Source: Sphingobacteriia bacterium 24-36-13 (GTDB lineage: Bacteria > Bacteroidota > Bacteroidia > Chitinophagales > Chitinophagaceae). From it: DNA of 64,000 nucleotides. The notes below the pieces were generated by a model. That model searched no databases. It was not told the origin of the DNA and saw only the letters and a program-made list of their open reading frames with translations. Position 1 is the stretch's first letter. Every line of letters begins with the position of its first letter. A program made the translations under genes and the position numbers. Below are positions 55,777-64,000 of this stretch, one piece after another. The stretch is from the NCBI GenBank assembly GCA_002281875.1, contig NCHN01000007.1, positions 25,198 to 89,197 of the forward strand. Direction: 5' to 3'.

Positions 55777-56784
55777 ATGACTGTATCGAACGAAACAAAA
55801 GTAGGTGCGCTTACTGCAGTGGCTATTACTTTACTTATATTAAGCTTTAATTTTTTAAAGGGTAAAACCCTACTGAAGAGTGGAAACTATTTATATGCTA
55901 AATATACAGACACTAAAGGAGTTAAAATTTCTAACCCCGTTTATGTTAACGGATTTCAGGTTGGAGCTGTTGCAGACATTGAAAATGCAGACCCAACCCT
56001 ACAATCTTTAATTGTTGCAATCAAGTTGACCGATGTGTATGATATACCAGCCAATTCTATTGCTGTTATAAATGAAAACCCATTAGGAACTCCAAGTATA
56101 GAAATCAAGTTGGGAAATAGTAAAACATTCTTACAACAAGGGGATACTTTGCAAACCGCAGAAAGCAAAGGTTTATTGAGTGGAGTTATGGACAAATTAG
56201 GCCCAGTTACCGCACAATTAGAAAAAACTATTGCAACACTAGATGTAGTATTAAAAAATATTAATTCTGTCTTTGACCCACAAACTAAAAATAATTTACA
56301 AGCAGTTATTGCCAATGTAAATAAGACTACAGAAAGTTTAGTTGTTTCTTCTGCGTCATTGCAACAAATGTTGAATCAACAAACTGGTGTTCTTGCCCAA
56401 AGCATGAATAATGTAAATAAGTTTACAAAGAACCTAAGCGATAATAACGAAAAAATATCTCAAACGCTTACCAACGTAACAAAAACATCAGAGAATTTTG
56501 CAAAAGCAGATCTTGCAGGATCAGTTGATCAGTTAAAATTGGCAATAGGAAATTTAAACAAGCTGGTAGATAAAATTAATTCTAACGATGGTAGTTTGGG
56601 TAAATTGATTAATGATAAAACACTGTATAACAATCTTAATAATACCATAAAAAGTGCCAATATTTTGGTGGATGATTTGAGGGTTCATCCTAAACGTTAT
56701 GTAAATATTTCGGTATTTGGTAAAAAAGATAAGACTGGACCATTAATGGCTCCATTGGCTGATTCGGTAAAAGAAAATCAATAA
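55777..56784 (+). CDS. MCE (MlaD-type) lipid-transport substrate-binding protein
   Basis: Periplasmic, membrane-anchored protein of 335 residues for lipid traffic between the two membranes. A single N-terminal helix (about 12-30) is followed by the MCE domain (about 38-115: LYAKYTDTKGVKISNPVYVNGFQVGAVADIE, NENPLGTPSIEIKLG), then a long helical region of heptads (about 135-305: LEKTIATLDVVLKNINSV, NKFTKNLSDNNEKISQTL) which may form a hexameric tube. No permease or ATPase (MlaE/MlaF) gene is near. It abuts the next gene with no gap, so they form one translational unit. Confidence 0.9.
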   Translation: MTVSNETKVGALTAVAITLLILSFNFLKGKTLLKSGNYLYAKYTDTKGVKISNPVYVNGFQVGAVADIENADPTLQSLIVAIKLTDVYDIPANSIAVINENPLGTPSIEIKLGNSKTFLQQGDTLQTAESKGLLSGVMDKLGPVTAQLEKTIATLDVVLKNINSVFDPQTKNNLQAVIANVNKTTESLVVSSASLQQMLNQQTGVLAQSMNNVNKFTKNLSDNNEKISQTLTNVTKTSENFAKADLAGSVDQLKLAIGNLNKLVDKINSNDGSLGKLINDKTLYNNLNNTIKSANILVDDLRVHPKRYVNISVFGKKDKTGPLMAPLADSVKENQ

Positions 56785-58431
56785 ATGACTAGCAGATTTA
56801 TATTACTAGTTCTATTTAGTTTTGCTTTTGGTTTTTCCTTTGCGCAAAGACTCCCCTCAGATACTGCCAACCCAGAGGGAAAAAGAATAGATATTTTATA
56901 TGCAGATAAATATAATTATCAAAAAATTGATTCCCTAAATGAATTTGTCTCTTTAGTTGGAAAAGTTAAAGTACAACAAGACAAAGTCATTTTTTATGCA
57001 GACAGTGCTGTTTTAAATAGACAGTTAAATATTCTTGAAGCATTTGGAAACGTACATATTAATGATGCGGATAGTATTCATACTTATGCGCAATATCTTC
57101 GTTATTTAGGTAAAGAAAAAAAGGCATTTCTGCAGAAAAAAGTTCGATTAACAGACGGCAAGGGCGTTTTAACTACTGAAGAATTAGAATACGATGCCAC
57201 TGTAAAAATTGGAACATATTTAAAAGGGGGCAAACTAGTAAATAAAAAATCCACTTTAACCAGTCAAGAAGGTTATTATTATGGTGATACCAGGGATGTG
57301 ATTTTTAAAAGAAAGGTAGTAATGATTGATCCAGATAATAAAATTACTGGTGATACATTGCAATATAATACTGGAACAGAAATTGCCACATTCACTTCTC
57401 CTACTATCGTTTACAATATAAAAGACAAACGTACCATAAAAACAAGGGAAGGTTTTTATGATATGAAAAATAAAAAAGCAGAACTATATAAGCGCTCGGT
57501 TATTGAAGATAGTTCCGCTGTTTTTACAGCCGATGAAATGGCATTTGATGATTCTACTGGTTTAGGGGAATTCAGAGGCAATGCAGTCTATAGAAGTAAA
57601 GACACTGCTCAAGGTTTTGATATGATTGCTAATAATATTAGAACCAATAAAAAATCAAGCTCAATGGTAGCAACCCAAAAGCCTTTGTTATTAATTAAGC
57701 AAGGTGTTGATACCATCTATATTACTGCAGACACCCTCTATTCTGCCAAATTATCTGATTTAACTAAAACAAGAGTGGTCCCTCAAATTAGAGATAAAAG
57801 TGCAAATGATACCTTAGCCAATAAAACAGTCCTTACTGATAAAAATGCAGAAGACAGTTCTGACAAGTTTTTTGAAGCATATTACAATGTGAAAGTGTTT
57901 TCAGATTCACTACAAGCTGTTGGAGATAGCTTGTTTTATTCTTTAAAAGATTCAGTATTTAGATTGTTTAAAAAACCCATTGTTTGGGCGCAGGAAAATC
58001 AAATTTCAGGTGATACCATTTACTTATATATCCAGAATAAAAAGCCAGAAAGGTTGTATGTATTTGAAAACAGTATGGCTATTAATAAAGTAGACAGCTC
58101 AATTTATTTTAATCAATTAAGAGGAACTACTTTGAATGCATTGTTCGTAGATGGAAAAATTAATTCTATGCGTGCAAAAGGGAATGCTGAAAATGTTTAT
58201 TACGCAACCGACGAAGACAAAAGTTTTATAGGAGTTAATAAATCAACAGCAGATATTATAGATGTATTTTTTGAAGATAGTAAACCTGAGAAAGTGGTCT
58301 TTTTGCGAAATCTAGACGGAACTACTTTTCCAATGAGATTAACCAATCACGATGAATTGAAAATCAGAGGATTTAAATGGAATGACGCCTTAAGACCCAA
58401 ATCTAAATATGAATTATTGACTTTTAAATAG
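56785..58431 (+). CDS. OstA-like/LptA-type periplasmic protein
   Basis: Exported protein of 548 residues, signal peptide about 1-21 (SFAQ). The chain is built of repeated beta-jellyroll units of OstA/LptA type (FVSLVGKVKVQQDKVIFYADSAVLN, AFGNVHINDADSI, YYYGDTRDVIFKRKVVMID, AFDDSTGLGEFRGNAVYRS). LptA normally has about 185 residues; here about three times that length suggests a longer bridge for LPS or an LptC/LptA composite. The gene begins directly after the MCE stop and is seven bases before nhaA. Lipid transport from inner to outer membrane is inferred, not proved. Confidence 0.82.
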   Translation: MTSRFILLVLFSFAFGFSFAQRLPSDTANPEGKRIDILYADKYNYQKIDSLNEFVSLVGKVKVQQDKVIFYADSAVLNRQLNILEAFGNVHINDADSIHTYAQYLRYLGKEKKAFLQKKVRLTDGKGVLTTEELEYDATVKIGTYLKGGKLVNKKSTLTSQEGYYYGDTRDVIFKRKVVMIDPDNKITGDTLQYNTGTEIATFTSPTIVYNIKDKRTIKTREGFYDMKNKKAELYKRSVIEDSSAVFTADEMAFDDSTGLGEFRGNAVYRSKDTAQGFDMIANNIRTNKKSSSMVATQKPLLLIKQGVDTIYITADTLYSAKLSDLTKTRVVPQIRDKSANDTLANKTVLTDKNAEDSSDKFFEAYYNVKVFSDSLQAVGDSLFYSLKDSVFRLFKKPIVWAQENQISGDTIYLYIQNKKPERLYVFENSMAINKVDSSIYFNQLRGTTLNALFVDGKINSMRAKGNAENVYYATDEDKSFIGVNKSTADIIDVFFEDSKPEKVVFLRNLDGTTFPMRLTNHDELKIRGFKWNDALRPKSKYELLTFK

Positions 58432-58437
58432 GATGAA

Positions 58438-59616
58438 ATGGCAGCTAGAAAATTAGTTAAAAAGGTCATTATAGACCCATTGATTACATTTATTCACGAC
58501 AGTAAATCAATTGGGATTGTTTTGTTAATTGCAACTACCCTATCTATTTTGTTGGCCAATATTAGTAGTATTTCAAGTAACTATATTTCATTTTTCCACT
58601 GGAGTATTGACGGCACAGATCATCACTCTTTTGAATGGGGTGTATTTCATTTGCCCAATTCCATATTAGTCATCATTAATGATTTGTTCATGGCTGCATT
58701 CTTTTTTATAGCCGGAATGGAAATTAAAAGAGAATTAGTTGCAGGAGAATTGGCATCTATTAAGCAATCTATACTGCCAGTGGTTGCCGCAATTGGTGGC
58801 ATGTTAATTCCAGCTTTAATTTATAGCCAATTCAGTAGAGGTACGACCTATATGAATGGGTGGGCTATACCAATGGCAACAGATATTGCATTTACTTTGG
58901 GAATAGCTTCTTTATTAGGAAATCGAGTGCCAGTAGCATTAAAAATATTCATTACAGCATTGGCGATTATAGACGATTTAGGAGCCATAGTGGTAATTGC
59001 ATTATTTTATGGCGGCCAATTAAAATTATTGTACTTGCTATTAAGTACAATAATTATGATTATCCTGTTATCGTTACAAAAAAATAAAGTGAAAATTGGA
59101 TGGTATACTTGGGTGTTAGGATTAGCATTATGGTACACCATGTTTAATTCAGGAATTCATGCAACAGTTGCGGGCGTATTATTTGCTTTTACCATTCCAG
59201 TTAAAAAATTAGCTGAATTAGAACTTAGCTTTCATACACCGGTTTACTTTATTATCATGCCTTTATTTGCATTAGCAAATACTGCCATTGTGTTTCCCGA
59301 GGAAGGGTTGGCTGCGCTAAACCATTCTTTTTCTTGGGGGATTATGGCTGGCTTATTTATTGGCAAACCGCTGGGGATTTGTTTGGCCTGTTATTGGATG
59401 ATCAAACAAAAGTGGGCGAATCTTCCTTCGCAAACGAATTGGCACCAATTAATTGGTGCGGGCATTTTGGCCGGAATTGGGTTCACTATGAGCATATTTA
59501 TTTCAATGCTGGCATTTGATGAAAATATTGTTCAAGATATAGCTAAAATAGCGGTGTTGATTAGTTCTGTTTTATCTATGATAGTTGGATACATTTGGCT
59601 AGCTGCAAAAAAATAA
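58438..59616 (+). CDS. nhaA: Sodium/proton antiporter NhaA
   Basis: Exports sodium ions in exchange for protons, keeping internal pH. The protein is 392 residues with about twelve hydrophobic segments, the normal length. The ion-binding Asp pair is D179-D180 in IIDDLGAIVVIALFY (E. coli D163/D164). FFIAGMEIKRELVAGEL (about 89-105) and the C-terminal GIGFTMSIFISMLAF (about 346-360) are conserved. It ends a probable MCE-OstA-nhaA transcript, six bases after the OstA stop. The convergent kinase gene begins four bases from its stop. Confidence 0.95.
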   Translation: MAARKLVKKVIIDPLITFIHDSKSIGIVLLIATTLSILLANISSISSNYISFFHWSIDGTDHHSFEWGVFHLPNSILVIINDLFMAAFFFIAGMEIKRELVAGELASIKQSILPVVAAIGGMLIPALIYSQFSRGTTYMNGWAIPMATDIAFTLGIASLLGNRVPVALKIFITALAIIDDLGAIVVIALFYGGQLKLLYLLLSTIIMIILLSLQKNKVKIGWYTWVLGLALWYTMFNSGIHATVAGVLFAFTIPVKKLAELELSFHTPVYFIIMPLFALANTAIVFPEEGLAALNHSFSWGIMAGLFIGKPLGICLACYWMIKQKWANLPSQTNWHQLIGAGILAGIGFTMSIFISMLAFDENIVQDIAKIAVLISSVLSMIVGYIWLAAKK

Positions 59617-59620
59617 ATCC

Positions 59621-60730
59621 TTATTTGCGCCATTCAAAAAAGAAAGTACTTCCTTGATCTGGGCTACTCTCTACCCTTATTTTCCCACCTTGTTCTTCAA
59701 CAAGCATTTTTAATAAGTTTAGTCCAACGCCAGTACTGGACTCTCCAGATGATTTATTGTCTGTTGTTTCAAAAAGTTTAAAGATTTTACTATGATCTTT
59801 TTTTGAAATCCCTTGTCCATTATCTTTCACATAAAACTCATAAAATTCATTCGATACAGACTGAATGCCAATATGAATTTCAGGATTTGGTTTGTTATTA
59901 TATTTAATTGCATTAGTAATTAAGTTTTGAAAAACTTGCTGTAACTTAATTTTTCTAGTTTTGAGTTTAGGTAAATTGACATCAACTGTAAAATTGATCC
60001 TTTGTGGTAAAACCAGCATTTGAATAATTTCATTTACCAATTGGAAGCTATCAACAAATTCAACTGTTTGTTCACTTAAACTTTTTCTTGAATAATCTAA
60101 AATAGATTCAATCATTCCTGTGAGCTTACTAGCTGCACTGAAAATGATACTCGTGTTTTCTAATAACTCTGGTTCTTTTTTAACTACTTCATCTTTTTGC
60201 ATCATATCAGCCAACATTGCAATGGTAGCAATAGGCGATTTTAAATCATGGGAAACAATAAACACAAATCTTTCTAATTGTTTATTTACCAATTCAATTT
60301 CTACTAAACTATTTTTCAGTTTTTGTTGAGCAAAATAAAGTCTTTCAAATACATTTACTTTGGCACGGGTAATATTTATATCCAATGGCTTTTGCAAATA
60401 GTCAACTGCCCCTTCTTCAAAGCCTTTCAAAACAAATTTTTCTTCTTTACTAATGGCGGTAACAAAAATAACAGACAAGTGATGTGTCCGTTTATTTAAC
60501 TTAAGCATTTTGGCAACCTCAAATCCATCCATATCAGGCATTTGCACGTCTAATAACACCAAACCAATGTTCTCGTATTTGAGTGCTAATTTTAATGCAT
60601 CATTACCCGAATTTGCTTTTATAAAACTACGTCCAGGTTTATCTAAAATTTCTTCTAAGGCAATTAAATTCTCTGGTCGATCGTCTACGAGTAAAATCAA
60701 AAAATCCTCATTACTATTTAAAGGTTCCAT
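59621..60730 (-). CDS. Receiver-histidine kinase protein (REC-HisKA-HATPase)
   Basis: Soluble signalling protein of 369 residues with the receiver domain at the N-terminus. REC: D16/D17 acidic pair, phospho-acceptor D61 (LLDVQMPDMDG), T91 and K114. A short coiled helix (about 125-155) joins to HisKA with H161 (FIVSHDLKSP). The ATPase domain has the N box (NLITNAIKYN), DNGQGIS and GVGLNL. No membrane segment is present, so the kinase is switched by phosphotransfer to its receiver. It lies 21 bases downstream of the hybrid kinase, its likely partner. Confidence 0.93.
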   Translation of the reverse strand: MEPLNSNEDFLILLVDDRPENLIALEEILDKPGRSFIKANSGNDALKLALKYENIGLVLLDVQMPDMDGFEVAKMLKLNKRTHHLSVIFVTAISKEEKFVLKGFEEGAVDYLQKPLDINITRAKVNVFERLYFAQQKLKNSLVEIELVNKQLERFVFIVSHDLKSPIATIAMLADMMQKDEVVKKEPELLENTSIIFSAASKLTGMIESILDYSRKSLSEQTVEFVDSFQLVNEIIQMLVLPQRINFTVDVNLPKLKTRKIKLQQVFQNLITNAIKYNNKPNPEIHIGIQSVSNEFYEFYVKDNGQGISKKDHSKIFKLFETTDNKSSGESSTGVGLNLLKMLVEEQGGKIRVESSPDQGSTFFFEWRK

Positions 60731-60751
60731 ATAGATATTGTTGTATCAAAC

Positions 60752-63700
60752 TTATTTGGATAACCAAGTTTTTATTAAAGTCAATAATTTTTGAATGTCA
60801 ACTGGTTTGGTAATATAATCGGATGCCCCTGCTGCAATGCATTTTTCTCTATCCCCTGCCATTGCTTTTGCTGTTAAGGCAATTATAGGGAGTTGATGTA
60901 ACTTTAGCGTGTGTCTAATTTGATGCATGGCTTCATATCCATCCATTTCTGGCATCATGATATCCATCAACACTAATTGAGTGTCTGTATTTAGCTTAAG
61001 CATTTCAAGCGATTCTTTACCATCGGCTGCACTAATTATTTCAGCATGTTCAGACTCAAGTGCTGTACTAAGCGCATACACATTGCGCATATCGTCGTCT
61101 ACAATTAAAATTTTCTTTCCTTCTAAGTTGTTGATTAAATTTTTTGACTCTTGCTGGTTAAGGAATGTTTGATTGTCATTCTGTTTTAGTTTATATAAAA
61201 ATTGTTCTATTTCAGCTATTAATTTACTCGTTGCGGAAGCTGTATTTCGAACAACCGTTTCAGAAATTGTTTTTAATCTAATTTCGTCTTCTCCAGAAAT
61301 ATTATTGTTAATTAACAGTATTACCGGTATTTTTTGTTCAATTAATTGAGGTTTCCATTCTTGCATTTGTTTAATTCCATCGCTCGTATCATCCCCCAAA
61401 TCTGCTATGATACAATCAAAATGGATATTACTTGCTTTTAATCTTCCATCTTCAATAGTAGAAGTAGTTATAAAAGAAACCTCTTTGTATTTTTGTTGAA
61501 AAAGTTGCTGAAGTTTTTTATCCTTAAAATTATCAGATGATATAAGCAATACTGTTTTAAAATTTTGTTTTAGGTATTGGCTAATTTTAGAGAAAGCTAA
61601 ATTGAGTCCCTCCAGATTAATTGGCTTTTTTACATAAGCTAAAGCACCACCATCGTTAAATCTATTATCGTCAAATGCTGAAATAATATGAACAGGAATA
61701 TGTTTGGTTTCCTTGTCTTCTTTTAGGATTTTCAATAAAGACCAACCATCTAAAACAGGTAATTGTACGTCTAAAATAATTGCATTTAATGGATATTTTT
61801 TTGCGTATAATAACCCTTCATCACCTTGAAGTGCAACTATCGTTTTAAATTTTTTGTTTCTTGCGAAGTCTCTCACAATGGTAGCAAAATTAACATCGTC
61901 TTCTATAATTAAAACCACTTCATCTTCATCGTTAATATTATTTCTATCGTCTAAAACCTTGTCTTGTTCTTCTATATTATTTAAAGATGGCGCAGCACTT
62001 GTTTGTAGCTCTTCTTTAATAACTTCAGATGTATAGCTTGTTTGTTCAGGAATGATTAAACTAAATACACTGCCCTCCCCTTCAATACTATGCACAGAAA
62101 TTTCGCCACCTAGTAGTTTAGCTAGTTCTTTACTAATAGATAAGCCCAAACCTGTTCCACCATATTTTCTACTGGTTGAACCATCAGCTTGTTGAAATGC
62201 TTCAAAAATCAATTGTTGTTTCTCAGCAGATATGCCAATACCACTATCTTTTACTGAAATACTAATTTTCTTGGGATAGGTGTTTTCAATACGTTTAATT
62301 TCAACCGTTACAGAGCCTCCCTCAGGAGTAAACTTAAATGCATTTGATAAAAGATTCTTAATAATTTGTTCTAAACGTTGAATATCAGTTCTAATAAATG
62401 CAGGTATGGTTGAATCTTGAATTATATTAAACTGAATATTTTTTTGTGATGCAACCACACTAAATAGCTGTTGCAAGTCTATGGTAATTGTTTCTGGTTT
62501 TACATCTTCAATAGTCAACTCAATTTTACCGGCTTCGATTTTTGATAAATCTAATATATCATTGATTAATTTTAATAAGTCAGTACCCGATCTATGTATA
62601 ATAGTAGCATACTCTATCTGTTTCGGAGTTAAATTATTGGGGTTATTATCTGCTAATAATTTTGCTAAGATCAATACACTATTAAGTGGTGTTCTTAATT
62701 CGTGAGACATATTTGCTAAAAACTCAGATTTGTATTTGCTGGTTTCTTGCAGTTCGTGCGCTTGTCTACTTAATTCATTATTGGTTTGTCTTAGTTCTTC
62801 TTGTTGATTTACTAAACTTTCCTTGTGCTCTTGAACTTCGGCCAATAAAGTATTTATTTTAGCTCTAGCTTGCTGAGCTTGAATAGCTGAAGCCACGTTA
62901 TTGGAAATATTTTCGAGTAAGTTTTTTTGGTGTGCAGAGAATGTTCCAAAAATCCCTAACTCAATTAATCCCTTTAAATCATTGTCTAACCAAAGCGGCA
63001 TACACAATATTTCTCCCTTACCTGTCATATCTCCTAAGGAAGTTTCAACGTGCCAATAATCTGGTGGAACATCAGATATACTAACAGCTTCTTTTTGTAA
63101 TGCAGCATTGCCTATAATCCCCTCTCCTAATTTAAATCCAATTTTAGCATCGGAAGAAATGGCAACCCCTGCTGTCATTTCTAAGAAATTTGCATTTTCA
63201 TCTTTTATATAAATTACGCCTGCTGGAACTTCTAAATAGCTAACTACAGATCGGATAACATTATTCGATAGCGTTTCAAGCGAATGGGATTTTTGTATAT
63301 GGTCATTAATATAACTAACGCCTTCTAAGAGTTTGTTTTTCTCAGCTGCTAGCAAATTAATTTCTTCCATTTTTACAACCGTATCTTTCAATCTTTTTTC
63401 AGACCTGAATCTACTTTTTAAAGTAGCTACTACTGCATTTACTAGTATTAAAACAATTACAATTAATAGTACAACTCCTCCAACAATGACTTTAGTGGAT
63501 ATTTCAAAAGACTCCTTAATACTTTTTTCTGTAGCGTCTAATTCATAAACCAATCCTCGTTTTGTTTGATCTATTAATATTAAAACGCTTTTTATAAGTT
63601 GTCCTTCTACTCTAATTTTGTTGTTTAAATCAGAACTGTTTCGACCAAATAAAAATTTGTCAGAATTATCCCAAAACAAATTCAATCGGGTAATAGCTGT

Positions 63701-64000
63701 ATCTAATGCATTTATTTTGTCTATCGTTCCGGGATTTTCAGGTAATTCCAAATGAAGTTTTACCATTATTGGTTTTATACTAGCAGCAGAAATAGTGTAG
63801 TTGGTTATAGCAGAATCATTTTGAGTAACCCAGTAATTTAGTCTTGCATTCCTCATTTGAGAAATATTGTATTGCAAGTCTTGGATATCGCTTATAGACT
63901 TTTTTATTTTAATTAAATGAGTGGTCTTTTCAACCTGTGTATTGAGCGTATTAATTGAAAAATAACCAACCATTAATACCAAGAAAATTGAAATACCTAG
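60752..64000 (-). CDS. Hybrid histidine kinase with three receivers, N-terminus beyond window
   Basis: Membrane-bound sensor kinase, 1083 codons visible, the frame open to the window end. A first helix runs into the edge, then a helical periplasmic sensor (CHASE3-like), a second helix near 63390-63480, a GAF domain (about 62880-63300), a coiled coil, HisKA with the SHELRTPLN phospho-His near 62703, and the HATPase domain. Three receivers follow: REC1 (acceptor Asp near 61770), a degenerate REC2 (about 61160-61560) lacking the Thr and Lys pair, and REC3 with D near 60963 (LMDIMMPEMDG). The sensed signal is unknown. The start codon is outside the window, and TTG at 63982 is internal. Confidence 0.92.
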   Translation of the reverse strand, partial: LGISIFLVLMVGYFSINTLNTQVEKTTHLIKIKKSISDIQDLQYNISQMRNARLNYWVTQNDSAITNYTISAASIKPIMVKLHLELPENPGTIDKINALDTAITRLNLFWDNSDKFLFGRNSSDLNNKIRVEGQLIKSVLILIDQTKRGLVYELDATEKSIKESFEISTKVIVGGVVLLIVIVLILVNAVVATLKSRFRSEKRLKDTVVKMEEINLLAAEKNKLLEGVSYINDHIQKSHSLETLSNNVIRSVVSYLEVPAGVIYIKDENANFLEMTAGVAISSDAKIGFKLGEGIIGNAALQKEAVSISDVPPDYWHVETSLGDMTGKGEILCMPLWLDNDLKGLIELGIFGTFSAHQKNLLENISNNVASAIQAQQARAKINTLLAEVQEHKESLVNQQEELRQTNNELSRQAHELQETSKYKSEFLANMSHELRTPLNSVLILAKLLADNNPNNLTPKQIEYATIIHRSGTDLLKLINDILDLSKIEAGKIELTIEDVKPETITIDLQQLFSVVASQKNIQFNIIQDSTIPAFIRTDIQRLEQIIKNLLSNAFKFTPEGGSVTVEIKRIENTYPKKISISVKDSGIGISAEKQQLIFEAFQQADGSTSRKYGGTGLGLSISKELAKLLGGEISVHSIEGEGSVFSLIIPEQTSYTSEVIKEELQTSAAPSLNNIEEQDKVLDDRNNINDEDEVVLIIEDDVNFATIVRDFARNKKFKTIVALQGDEGLLYAKKYPLNAIILDVQLPVLDGWSLLKILKEDKETKHIPVHIISAFDDNRFNDGGALAYVKKPINLEGLNLAFSKISQYLKQNFKTVLLISSDNFKDKKLQQLFQQKYKEVSFITTSTIEDGRLKASNIHFDCIIADLGDDTSDGIKQMQEWKPQLIEQKIPVILLINNNISGEDEIRLKTISETVVRNTASATSKLIAEIEQFLYKLKQNDNQTFLNQQESKNLINNLEGKKILIVDDDMRNVYALSTALESEHAEIISAADGKESLEMLKLNTDTQLVLMDIMMPEMDGYEAMHQIRHTLKLHQLPIIALTAKAMAGDREKCIAAGASDYITKPVDIQKLLTLIKTWLSK

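Overview
The window is ordinary chromosomal DNA from a low-GC member of the Bacteroidota, most likely Sphingobacteriia/Chitinophagaceae-like. The genus cannot be fixed from the sequence alone. The signs are AT-rich third positions, no Shine-Dalgarno sequences, promoter cores of the Bacteroidota type (TAnnTTTG), a fused SecD-SecF, a long NusB, many secreted M1/M14/M20/S9 peptidases, LptD/OstA-type outer-membrane genes and large hybrid histidine kinases. Coding density is very high. No spacer exceeds 300 bases, several convergent genes touch or overlap, and I see no insertion sequence, prophage, integron, CRISPR array or rRNA.

Layout. 1-4.5 kb: the end of msrA, a secreted M1 aminopeptidase, a MOP-family flippase, and an NlpC/P60 lipoprotein on the other strand. 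4.5-11.1 kb: dnaE, trxA, a nucleoside transporter and mqnE (futalosine menaquinone pathway), all plus strand. 11.1-15.4 kb (minus): a VOC protein, a small membrane protein, a FadH-type 2,4-dienoyl-CoA reductase and L-serine dehydratase. 15.4-17.8 kb: a class-A beta-lactamase-fold serine hydrolase and an aspartate-type aminotransferase. 17.9-21.2 kb (minus): two tandem M14 peptidases, the upstream one with all its catalytic residues replaced. 21.3-24.2 kb: an RlmK-type methyltransferase facing coaE-yajC-nusB. 24.5-26.4 kb: groES-groEL. 26.5-34.3 kb: a YhhN-family protein, two uncharacterised membrane proteins, an FKBP lipoprotein, SecDF, an IscA-type protein, a methylmalonyl-CoA mutase catalytic chain and a secreted YqaE/Pmp3-domain protein. 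34.4-37.6 kb: an M20 amidohydrolase and an S9 peptidase. 37.7-45.5 kb (minus): YggS, an unknown secreted helical protein, acyl-CoA dehydrogenase, a TPR plus papain-like protein, an AmpD-like lipoprotein, a membrane protein and aconitase. 45.6-50.5 kb: a PspC protein, a beta-barrel protein, glnS, hutH, tRNA-Arg(UCU) and a J-domain/KTSC protein. 50.6-59.6 kb: ung, plsC, lptD (minus), an amidase_3, an MCE/MlaD protein, an OstA-like protein and nhaA. 59.6-64 kb (minus): a receiver-kinase protein and a hybrid kinase cut by the window end.

Functionally the window is mainly housekeeping (replication, protein folding and export, tRNA charging, TCA and fatty-acid/propionate metabolism) with an envelope theme: peptidoglycan amidases, LPS transport, phospholipid synthesis or traffic, and peptide scavenging. 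I found no clear new defence or mobile system. The most unusual items are the co-directional active/inactive M14 pair with inserted acidic calcium-type loops, the secreted TPR plus permuted papain-like protein next to an amidase lipoprotein, a secreted unknown with a DxDDT motif, and a terminator-like hairpin abutting the coaE start.
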